Assembly (NCBI RefSeq): GCF_024628865.1
Contig: NZ_CP102384.1
Location: forward strand, 4,041,001 to 4,105,000
DNA: 64,000 nt
Source of the DNA: Sphingopyxis sp. DBS4
GTDB lineage: Bacteria; Pseudomonadota; Alphaproteobacteria; Sphingomonadales; Sphingomonadaceae
Direction of reading: 5' to 3'
The notes under the pieces were generated by a model that worked only from the letters and a program-made list of their open reading frames with translations, had not been told where the DNA came from and made no database searches. The translations under genes and the position numbers were made by a program. This document shows positions 41,742 to 48,292 of the stretch, piece by piece (the stretch's first letter is position 1; each line of letters opens with the position of its first letter).

Positions 41742-41751
41742 GTACCGGTTC
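41742..41751. promoter_or_regulatory. Palindrome copy GTACCGGTTC, rightmost
   Basis: One mismatch from the consensus and 72 bases before the minus-strand start at 41669. No further copy was seen to the right, so the regulated island appears to end about 190 bases before the tRNA-derived att site. Confidence 0.65.
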
Positions 41752-41854
41752 ATCGTCATGGACCTGGCGGCAGCGGCCCAACCTTCATTTTCGAAGTTTC
41801 GTTTGAGGGCGACAGTTCATCCCAGGATACAAACGCCCCGGCGCGCTTACACGA

Positions 41855-41890
41855 TGCTTACAGCGCGCGCTTTAGGGCCGACTGTAAGCA
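41855..41890. terminator. Inverted repeat near the att site
   Basis: TGCTTACAG at 41855-41863 pairs with CTGTAAGCA at 41882-41890 (9-bp arms, 18-base spacer). It lies between the last island palindrome and the tRNA fragment. It may be a terminator or a recombination-associated site; there is no clear T-run. Confidence 0.4.
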
Positions 41891-41940
41891 GCCGTCTTGC
41901 TGCTACGGCCGCACAAGCATATGAATTATAGAGAGAAAAC

Positions 41941-41985
41941 TGGAGCGGGCGAAGGGATTCGAACCCTCGACCCCAACCTTGGCAA
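41941..41985 (-). tRNA. 3' half of tRNA-Gly(GCC): integrase attachment site
   Basis: Read on the minus strand, the sequence runs from the anticodon loop TTGCCAA through the anticodon 3' strand, variable loop, T arm (AGGGTTCGAATCCCT) and acceptor strand to CGCCCGCTCCA. It matches the 3' half of a bacterial tRNA-Gly with GCC anticodon. Upstream of the anticodon loop the sequence stops pairing (ATCAAG instead of a strand complementary to AAGGTT), so this is not a complete gene. It is the duplicated att core left by a tRNA-targeting integrase, with the crossover in the anticodon loop. Confidence 0.85.
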
Positions 41986-42084
41986 CTTGATTTTGGCTCT
42001 TTTCTAGAGCTTCTTTTTCTTTCCTAAGCTTCTATTATTGCTCTCTTTATTGACAAACCGCCTTTCCCGCTGCATCCTGTTATT

Positions 42085-42150
42085 GTCTCCAGTTTTCCCG
42101 ATTCTGGAGACTATTTGGAGACAAAACGCTGCCGAAAAGTTTTGTCTCCA
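42085..42150. promoter_or_regulatory. Two nested inverted repeats before the integrase
   Basis: Repeat 1 pairs GTCTCCAG (42085-42092) with CTGGAGAC (42104-42111). Repeat 2 pairs 42116-42127 (TGGAGACAAAAC) with 42139-42150. Both have 11-base spacers, and all four arms contain GTCTCCA or its complement. They end 14 bases before the integrase ATG. They may be binding sites for the integrase, an excisionase or a repressor. Confidence 0.7.
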
Positions 42151-42164
42151 GCAGGAGTGATAAC

Positions 42165-43433
42165 ATGCCCACAGCCAAACTCACCAAGCGGACGATCGAG
42201 GGCTTTGCGATCCCCGCCGTGAGGCAGGTCATCTACTGGGACACCGAACTCAAGGGCTTCGGGGTGCGGGTATTACCGTCCGGTCTGAAGACGTTCGTGG
42301 TTCAGTATCGCACCATCGATGCAATCAAGCGCCGTCTCAATCTTGGCCGGTTCGGCCCGCTGACCGTCGAGAAGGCGCGAGGCCAGGCGATTGTGAAGCT
42401 TGCCGAAGTCATCGGAGGCGAAGATCCGGCTGACAAGGTGCGCGAGGCCCGCAAGGGGATGACTGTCGCCGAGATGTGCGATTGGTATCTGACCGAGGCC
42501 CGAGCCGGGAATATCCTTGGCCGAAAGAACCTTCCGATCAAAGCCTCGTCGCTCAAAATGGACGAGAGCCGGATCCGGACACACATCGTCCCGCTGCTTG
42601 GCCGGCGGATCGTCAAGCAGCTGACGATCGCAGACGTCGAGCAAATGCAGACTGACGTGAAGAACGGAAAGACCGCAAAACCTCGGACGGGCAACCGCGG
42701 CGGAAAGGCAACGGGCGGACCCGGCGTGGCGGGCCGCTGCGTCGGCACACTTCAAGCGATCATCGGCCACGCAAAGCATAAGGGCCGCCTGGCGACGCAT
42801 CCCACGATGGGGGCGAAGAAGCTTGCGAGCAGAAAGAAGACGAGACGGCTAAGCGTCGCGGAAATCGAAATGCTCGGGAAGGCGATCGCTTATGCCGAGG
42901 CCACAGGTGAGAACCCGGTCTCCCTTGGCGTGCTGCGAACCTTGCTTCTCACGGGCTATCGACGCGAAGAAGCCCAGGCCATGCACCGAAGCTGGCTTCA
43001 TTCCGAGCGCAGCTATGTCGCCTTTCCCGACACGAAGGGCGGCGCGCAGATTCGGGCGATCAGTCCAGCGGCCATTCGAATTCTTGAAAGCCAGAAAGCG
43101 CTAGTAGGCAATCCACATTTCTTCCCGGCGACGATTGGCGACGGCCCCTTTACCGCCGTTGCCGATTGCCTGCGGCGAGTTTGCGCCCTCGCAGGAATTT
43201 CCGGTGCGACCCCGCATACGCTCCGCCACACCTTTGGCAGTATTGCGGGTGAGCTGGGCTTCTCGGAACTGACAATCCGAGCCATGCTCGGCCATGCTTC
43301 GCAGAATGTGACGCAGGATTATGTTCATATCGACGAGGCCGTGAAGCTGGCGGTGACTCGAACGGCCGATGAGATCGCCCTGCACCTGGCGATTGGCGCT
43401 GCCAAGGCGGGCGCGTTAAAGTTGGCAGCATAG
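42165..43433 (+). CDS. P4-like tyrosine integrase (DUF4102 type)
   Basis: A 422-residue tyrosine recombinase. The N-terminal DUF4102 arm-binding domain starts LTKRTIEGFAIPAVRQVIYW and includes GFGVRVLPSGLKTFVVQYR. Catalytic residues are visible as TGYRREEA (first Arg), HTLRHTF (His-x-x-Arg), LGHAS (His) and QDYVHID (Tyr nucleophile), so it appears intact. AGGAG lies eight bases before the ATG. Such enzymes insert elements at tRNA 3' ends; the tRNA-Gly fragment 180 bases upstream is its evident att site. Because the fragment's 5' side faces the integrase, the element should extend rightward, through the catabolic cluster. Confidence 0.95.
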   Translation: MPTAKLTKRTIEGFAIPAVRQVIYWDTELKGFGVRVLPSGLKTFVVQYRTIDAIKRRLNLGRFGPLTVEKARGQAIVKLAEVIGGEDPADKVREARKGMTVAEMCDWYLTEARAGNILGRKNLPIKASSLKMDESRIRTHIVPLLGRRIVKQLTIADVEQMQTDVKNGKTAKPRTGNRGGKATGGPGVAGRCVGTLQAIIGHAKHKGRLATHPTMGAKKLASRKKTRRLSVAEIEMLGKAIAYAEATGENPVSLGVLRTLLLTGYRREEAQAMHRSWLHSERSYVAFPDTKGGAQIRAISPAAIRILESQKALVGNPHFFPATIGDGPFTAVADCLRRVCALAGISGATPHTLRHTFGSIAGELGFSELTIRAMLGHASQNVTQDYVHIDEAVKLAVTRTADEIALHLAIGAAKAGALKLAA

Positions 43434-43772
43434 CTGCGCTCCAACACTTTGCCCCGCCAATCTACGCGATCGCGCCCCATGCGCCACATTTGCTTATACT
43501 TGCTTGCGGCAAGCTATCGCGCTAACAAAGCCCTGATAATATGGAGAGGCTGCAACAATGCGTGACCTGCGCGCTACCCAAACACCATCTTGCTGCCCAG
43601 CAGTGACGCCTTTGCGGACACGCGTCAGGACCCCGGCCTTTAAGGTCGGCGAACCTTGATATCATTCGCTTCCAGTCCGGATATGCAAGCTGCCACAGGC
43701 CCCTTCGAACCGAAAAGATAGATTATTTCATTCGAGCCCACCCGGCAAAGTGATAGAGCGGAGTTGACGATC
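43434..43772. other. Intergenic region, 339 bases, with one palindromic operator
   Basis: No convincing gene is visible between the integrase and the hydrolase. The region holds the TetR-type operator candidate at 43498-43518 and a small repeat (AAGGT...ACCTT near 43640). The hydrolase ribosome site (GGAG) is at its right end. Confidence 0.6.
43498..43518. promoter_or_regulatory. 21-bp catabolic-cluster operator, copy 1
   Basis: Reads ACTTGCTTGC, G, GCAAGCTATC: a left half-site, one central base and an imperfect right half. It is about 255 bases before the hydrolase start at 43773. Confidence 0.68.
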
Positions 43773-44666
43773 ATGTCCCAAGACCAACTGCAACAAGTCA
43801 ATGAGATGATCCGCTCAGGCCCTGATCTCGGATCGCTTCCGGTACCGGAATTGCGCGTGGCGTTCGACGGGTTTGGCGATTTTACGCCATTCGATCCCTC
43901 AATCAAATTCGAGCTTGTCGATGCCAATGGAGTGGCTTGTGAAATCGGTGTCGCGCCGGGATCCAGAACCGACGCCACGGTATTTTATCTGCACGGTGGC
44001 GGATATGTGATCGGGTCTTTCACGTCGCATCGCGGCCTTCTTGCGAGACTAGGTCAGGCCGCATCGATGCGCACGATGGCAGTTGATTACCGCTTGGCAC
44101 CTGAACACCCCTTTCCAGCGGCTATCGAGGATGCAGTCACTGCATATCAGTGGCTTCTCGACAGCGGCACGCCGTCAGAGCGCATTTTCTTCGCTGGCGA
44201 CTCTGCGGGGGGCGGCCTTGTCGTCGCTACAATGCTCCGATGCAAGGCGCGCAATATTCCTCTTCCCCGTGCAGCTGTTCTGTTCTCGCCATTCGCCGAC
44301 ATGGGCACGACCGGACAGTCGATTGTCGATAACCGGGATCGTGATTTTGTGGTCACCGAAGGCGTGGCCCCCGGCATGGCGGAAACCTATCTTGCAGGCG
44401 CGGATGCCACATCACCAGAAGCGTCACCGATCTATGGCGACCTAGCGGGATTGCCGCCGATCCTGATCCAGGTCAGCAGTCATGAGGTTCTTCTCGACGA
44501 TTCCCTAAGGCTTTTGCGAGCCGCGATCCTTGTGGATGTTCAGGTGCACCTGCGGGTTTATCAGGGACTTCCCCATGTCTGGCAGTTGTTTACGGGCATG
44601 CTGGACGAAGGTCAGGCCGCACTCGAGGAGGCAGGCGCGTTTTTCGATAAGCATCTGGACATTTAG
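43773..44666 (+). CDS. HSL-family alpha/beta-hydrolase (esterase/lactonase candidate)
   Basis: A 297-residue hormone-sensitive-lipase-type hydrolase. The ATG was chosen because GGAG lies nine bases upstream; a TTG nine bases earlier touches that site. The oxyanion motif HGGGYVIGS and nucleophile motif FAGDSAGGGL are clear; HEVLLDD carries the acidic residue and GLPHVWQLF the His. With a Baeyer-Villiger monooxygenase in the same cluster, it is the obvious candidate to open the resulting lactone or ester. The EthD-type gene follows 36 bases later. Confidence 0.9.
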   Translation: MSQDQLQQVNEMIRSGPDLGSLPVPELRVAFDGFGDFTPFDPSIKFELVDANGVACEIGVAPGSRTDATVFYLHGGGYVIGSFTSHRGLLARLGQAASMRTMAVDYRLAPEHPFPAAIEDAVTAYQWLLDSGTPSERIFFAGDSAGGGLVVATMLRCKARNIPLPRAAVLFSPFADMGTTGQSIVDNRDRDFVVTEGVAPGMAETYLAGADATSPEASPIYGDLAGLPPILIQVSSHEVLLDDSLRLLRAAILVDVQVHLRVYQGLPHVWQLFTGMLDEGQAALEEAGAFFDKHLDI

Positions 44667-44702
44667 CCGCAAACGGTTGGTCTGGGCCTTAAGGAGACTA
44701 GC

Positions 44703-45500
44703 TTGATCAAGATGTTATGTCAGGTGCCCCGCAAGCTGGGCATGAGCGAGCACGAATTCTACCCGCGCTATCTCCAGGGGCATGGCAGCCTTGTTCGAAA
44801 CCACGCACGGGCGATGGGCTTCTTGCGCTACGTTCAGGCACATCGGATCGCCTTGCCCGAAATCGACAATTTCAGCGCGGGTCAACCCTGGCGTACCCCG
44901 TTAGACGGTCAGTCGGAACTGTGGTGGGAAAGCTGGGAAAGCATGGAAAGCGCGCTCGCCTCGCCCGAGGGTGGCAAGGCCAGCGCCATCCTGGAAGCGG
45001 ATGAGCAGGAATTCACAGACACGAGCAATGTCAGCGGGTTTGTCGCACAGGAAGAGATTGTGCTGGACCTCTCCGATGGATCGCCGCCCGGGTTCGGCAC
45101 CGCCGTCAAGATGGTCATCGATATCTGGAAGCGGCCGGACCTTAGCACAGCGGAATTCAGCGCACGCTGGCGGGGCCAGCACGGAGATCTCGTTCGGCAG
45201 CACGCGGCAGCACTGGGCATTTGCAAATATGTTCAGAACCATCGCGATCCGGCTGCGAAATTCGATTTTGCCGAACTGCGAGGGTGGCAACCAGCCCCGA
45301 ACGGGGTCACGGAAATGTGGTGGCCTGACATTGAGGCGATGCGGTCAGCTTTGGCCTCGCCCGAAGCCCTCTCGTCCCTGACGGCGATCTCACTGGATGA
45401 GGTCGTCTTTGCCGATCCTGCGCTGACCCGCGCTTTCGTAGCGAAGGAGCACACCATTTTCGATTATGTCGGAGCAGTGCCCTCGACGCGAGATCCGTGA
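44703..45500 (+). CDS. Double EthD-domain protein
   Basis: A 265-residue protein from a TTG preceded by AAGGAG. It contains two EthD units: MIKMLCQVPRKLGMSEHEFY with RYLQGHGSLVRNHARAMG, then VKMVIDIWKRPDLSTAEFSA with RWRGQHGDLVRQHAAALG; both end in WW-bearing segments (ELWWESWESM, EMWWPDIEAM). EthD proteins are ferredoxin-like dimers found beside oxygenases and often needed for pathway function without a known reaction. Here it lies in the BVMO cluster and may handle an intermediate. The tandem fusion mimics a dimer. Confidence 0.88.
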   Translation: MIKMLCQVPRKLGMSEHEFYPRYLQGHGSLVRNHARAMGFLRYVQAHRIALPEIDNFSAGQPWRTPLDGQSELWWESWESMESALASPEGGKASAILEADEQEFTDTSNVSGFVAQEEIVLDLSDGSPPGFGTAVKMVIDIWKRPDLSTAEFSARWRGQHGDLVRQHAAALGICKYVQNHRDPAAKFDFAELRGWQPAPNGVTEMWWPDIEAMRSALASPEALSSLTAISLDEVVFADPALTRAFVAKEHTIFDYVGAVPSTRDP

Positions 45501-45647
45501 AGGTAGAATGCCAACGGTCTTCCCGACTAGGCACGTCAGTTCGAAAAACCAACCGCGCGTTCGGCGAGTGGCACGAAGCTTCATAACTCTGCGCCAGTTA
45601 CGCCGCGAGAAATGTTGACGTGACCCCCAGCTTTCCTCCAGCTGAGA

Positions 45648-46556
45648 TTAGAGCCGGGCGGTTGTTTTGCGCATCAGCGCGGTTGAAGCAATGGGCTGCG
45701 TAGCGGAGCCCGGAGGGCGTAGCGAAGCAGGCCATTGCTTATTCAGTTCAGCGGCGAACGCCGCCGGGGTTGCGTAGCCAAGGGACGAGTGTGGTCTCTC
45801 CCGGTTGTAATCCTCGACCCAGGCAGCGATCTCGACCCGAGCATGGGCAAGACTCATGAACAGGGTCTCATTCAGCAGCTCGTCGCGCATGCGACCGTTA
45901 AAGCTTTCCACGTAGCCGTTCTGCATCGGCTTGCCCGGGGCGATGTAATGCCACTCCACGCCGCTCTGGCCGCACCATGCGAGCACGGCATTGCTGGTGA
46001 GCTCGGTGCCATTATCGCTGACGATCATCCCCGGCTTGCCGCGCTGTGCGATCAGCTCGGTCAGCTCGCGCACGACACGGCGCCCCGAGATCGAGGTGTC
46101 GGGCACCGCTGCCAGGCACTCCCGGGTCACGTCATCGACCACGTTGAGAACGCGGAATCGCCTGCCCGACGCCATCTGGTCATGAACGAAGTCGAGGCTC
46201 CAGCGCTGGTTCGCCAGTGCCAGCACCGGAGCAGGTGCCCTCGTGCCGACAGCACGCTTGCGGCTGCGTCGCCGCCTCACCGCCAGACCTTCTTCCTTGT
46301 AGAGCCGCTGGGTCTTCTTCCGGTTGATCATCACGCCTTCCCGGCGCAGCAGGATATGCAAACGGCGATAGCCGAACCGTCGACGCTGGTTGGCCAGCCC
46401 GCGCAGCTTCTCGCGCAGAGCAGTGTCATCGTCCCGGGTGGAACGATAGCGCACGCTCTTGCGATCGGCATCGATGACACGGCACGCCCGCCGTTCGCTC
46501 ATCCCGTGGCACGCCTGCAGATGAGCGACAGCTTCCCGCTTCGCGGCGGGCGTCAA
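45648..46556 (-). CDS. IS3-family transposase OrfB (DDE)
   Basis: A 302-residue integrase-like transposase with a TTG start overlapping the OrfA stop. The helix-turn region [19 protein letters not shown] precedes an HTH_21 segment ([18 protein letters not shown]). The DDE residues are in [17 protein letters not shown] and [10 protein letters not shown], and [12 protein letters not shown] closes the core, so it appears functional. It is normally made as an OrfAB fusion by -1 frameshifting. Confidence 0.95.
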   Translation of the reverse strand: MTPAAKREAVAHLQACHGMSERRACRVIDADRKSVRYRSTRDDDTALREKLRGLANQRRRFGYRRLHILLRREGVMINRKKTQRLYKEEGLAVRRRRSRKRAVGTRAPAPVLALANQRWSLDFVHDQMASGRRFRVLNVVDDVTRECLAAVPDTSISGRRVVRELTELIAQRGKPGMIVSDNGTELTSNAVLAWCGQSGVEWHYIAPGKPMQNGYVESFNGRMRDELLNETLFMSLAHARVEIAAWVEDYNRERPHSSLGYATPAAFAAELNKQWPASLRPPGSATQPIASTALMRKTTARL

Positions 46557-46819
46557 AACTTTTTTGCCAGAAGATCCTTCAACGCAGCCTGGTCCAGCAT
46601 TGCATCGGCCAGAAGCCGCTTGAGCCTGGCGTTCTCGCTCTCGAGCTCTCGCAGGCGCCGGGCCTCGGATACCTCTAGGCCGCCATACTTGGCCTTCCAG
46701 TTATAGATCGTCGCTTCAGACACACCGTGCCGCCGGGCGAGATCAGCGGTCTTCGCGCCCGCTTCTGCCTCCTTCAGCACCCCAATGATCTGCTCTTCTG
46801 AAAACCTTGCACGCTTCAT
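46553..46819 (-). CDS. IS3-family transposase OrfA
   Basis: An 88-residue helix-turn-helix protein beginning [20 protein letters not shown] with [20 protein letters not shown], followed by a leucine-zipper region ([17 protein letters not shown]). Near its end the minus strand reads GCAAAAAAGTTTTGA; the A-AAA-AAG heptamer (46565-46559) is a classic slippery site for producing OrfAB. Confidence 0.93.
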   Translation of the reverse strand: MKRARFSEEQIIGVLKEAEAGAKTADLARRHGVSEATIYNWKAKYGGLEVSEARRLRELESENARLKRLLADAMLDQAALKDLLAKKF

Positions 46820-46954
46820 CGTCTGTCCTTCCTTCAGGCCAGACTCTAATCGTTCGTGGAGGAAAATCAGGGGGTCACGTCAATGTTAGCCGAGTGGTGG
46901 CCTCCCGATCGCTACAGCCCCGATCGAATCTGGCGATTCACCGGAAGATCACGC

Positions 46955-47314
46955 TCAATCTCCGAACTGAACATGTTCCTCAGTGATGAATGTGACGCAG
47001 TTTGCCCTGTCCAAAAACTTGTCCTCGTCGGGCCTGATCAGCTCCAAATATCTTGGCTCCAGGAAGGCCGCTTCCATGGCCGCGACATTCTTGAAACGCA
47101 ATTCGCCAATACCATGATGCTCGGGAACCTGTCCCAGCACCGGGGCGTCAGGGCCTGAGTCCTGCAGATTGGGATAGATCACGTATCGTTTCACATACTG
47201 CATGAATTCGGGAACACTTTTTACAAGAGGTGCGTGCTCATCCAGCCAATATCTTGTGAATTCTGCCTGCGATAAATGTGGAAGCTTCTTCGCTGCTACC
47301 AGAACCGTGATCAT
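46955..47314 (-). CDS. Single EthD-domain protein
   Basis: A 119-residue protein starting MITVLVAAKKLPHLSQAEFT with RYWLDEHAPLVKSVPEFMQY, the standard EthD opening, and ending NCVTFITEEHVQFGD. It is a likely dimeric ferredoxin-like protein. It is transcribed with the SDR gene upstream (55-base gap). The IS3-family insertion lies just beyond its 3' end, so it has split the two EthD genes but disrupted neither. Confidence 0.88.
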   Translation of the reverse strand: MITVLVAAKKLPHLSQAEFTRYWLDEHAPLVKSVPEFMQYVKRYVIYPNLQDSGPDAPVLGQVPEHHGIGELRFKNVAAMEAAFLEPRYLELIRPDEDKFLDRANCVTFITEEHVQFGD

Positions 47315-47368
47315 ATTGCGTTCTCTGACGGGACCGATGTTGTTTTTGAGCTATCTATCGAAGCCGAA

Positions 47369-48136
47369 TTATCGCGCCAGCAGCCCGCCATCGATCACAA
47401 GTTCCGCTCCCGTCACAAACCGGGATTCATCGGAAGCCAGATAGACGCAGCCCCAGGCGATGTCTTCCGGAACGCCCCCTCGACCGCCCGGCTGAAGCGC
47501 GTTGAACATTGCCTGCGCGGTATCGGTATCCGCCGCATTGTTGATGATGTTCTGGACAATCGGGGTGTCGATGTATCCTGGGTGGATCGAATTCGATCGG
47601 ATGCCTTGGCCTATATAATCGAGCGCGGTTGACTTGGAGAAGTTGCGCACCGCGCCCTTTGAGGCCGCGTATGCTGCGAAATGAGGTCCGGCCACGATGC
47701 CGAACGCAGAAGAGATGTTGATGATCGAGCCGCCACCCGCCGTGATCATGTGGGGGATGGCGTATTTGGTGAACAGAAACACGCCGCGCGCATTGATCGC
47801 GAACGTTCTATCCCAATGCTCCGCTGTAATATCTCCGGCCGCGCCCATGCCAGCGACGCCCGCGCACGCGACGACCGTGTCGAGCTTGCCAAATGCCGTC
47901 ACCGCCGCCTCGATCGCGGCAGCGACATCATCCTCGATAGAAACGTCGCACTTGATGAAGCGGATTCGATCGGAACTCGCGTCGATCAGACTGGCCAGTT
48001 GGGGATCCAGGGGTTCCTGAACGTCGGCGACAATGACGCAAGCGCCTTCAGCGGCAAACAATCGCGCTGTAGCGGCGCCGATTCCCGATGCGCCTCCAGA
48101 AATGACGGCGACCTTGTTCGGCAGACGGTTCGGCAT
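47369..48136 (-). CDS. Short-chain dehydrogenase/reductase
   Basis: A 255-residue classical SDR. The cofactor motif is SGGASGIGAATARLF, the aspartate after the second strand (VADVQ) favours NAD, and CAGVAGMG, INISSAFG and YAASK supply the Asn-Ser-Tyr-Lys set. The C-terminal GGVPEDIAWGCVYLASDESR resembles hydroxysteroid, levodione and cyclic-alcohol dehydrogenases. It probably oxidises a secondary alcohol in the pathway. The start lies just left of a gap holding a 12-bp inverted repeat. Confidence 0.93.
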   Translation of the reverse strand: MPNRLPNKVAVISGGASGIGAATARLFAAEGACVIVADVQEPLDPQLASLIDASSDRIRFIKCDVSIEDDVAAAIEAAVTAFGKLDTVVACAGVAGMGAAGDITAEHWDRTFAINARGVFLFTKYAIPHMITAGGGSIINISSAFGIVAGPHFAAYAASKGAVRNFSKSTALDYIGQGIRSNSIHPGYIDTPIVQNIINNAADTDTAQAMFNALQPGGRGGVPEDIAWGCVYLASDESRFVTGAELVIDGGLLAR

Positions 48137-48213
48137 GAGATGCTTCCTTGCATAAATAATGATCGTCAGCGCCCAGACTTTGTCCGCCCGCCGGCAGGTG
48201 AATCGTGATGGTC

Positions 48214-48273
48214 GTTGGACAGGCGTGAGCGAGATCGGTCTAACGTGTCAATCTGCTCAGTCGCCTGTCCAAC
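48214..48273. repeat. 12-bp inverted repeat between SDR and receptor genes
   Basis: GTTGGACAGGCG at 48214-48225 is exactly repeated in inverse as CGCCTGTCCAAC at 48262-48273, with a 36-base spacer. It lies upstream of the SDR gene and just past the end of the receptor gene. It could be a terminator with a large loop, an operator, or the trace of a small mobile repeat. Confidence 0.6.
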
Positions 48274-48292
48274 GCCGGTTTCGGAGACTTAG

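Larger units (their letters stand above)
45616..46882 (-). mobile_element. Complete IS3-family element (IS407-like group)
   Basis: A 1267-bp insertion sequence with matching ends. The left end reads TGACGTGACCCCC and the right end is its reverse complement, with further similarity (TTTCCTCC and GATTAGAG) over about 40 bases. The 4-bp target duplication ATGT lies at 45612-45615 and 46883-46886, the length typical of the IS407 group. Two overlapping frames encode OrfA and OrfB. Intact ends, duplication and genes indicate a recent insertion between the two EthD genes. Confidence 0.92.

Noticed and set aside
41941..41985. A complete functional tRNA-Gly gene
   Set aside because: The 5' half is missing: bases ahead of the anticodon loop do not pair with the 3' strand, so it is an att fragment.
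41986..42084. A CRISPR-like or short tandem repeat array in the AT-rich stretch before the integrase
   Set aside because: Pyrimidine-rich sequence with no regular repeat and spacer pattern; no CRISPR array was seen anywhere in the window.
43841..43852. GGTACCGG-like sequence inside the hydrolase gene
   Set aside because: It is CCGGTACCGG, a different symmetry from GTACCGGTAC, and lies in coding sequence.
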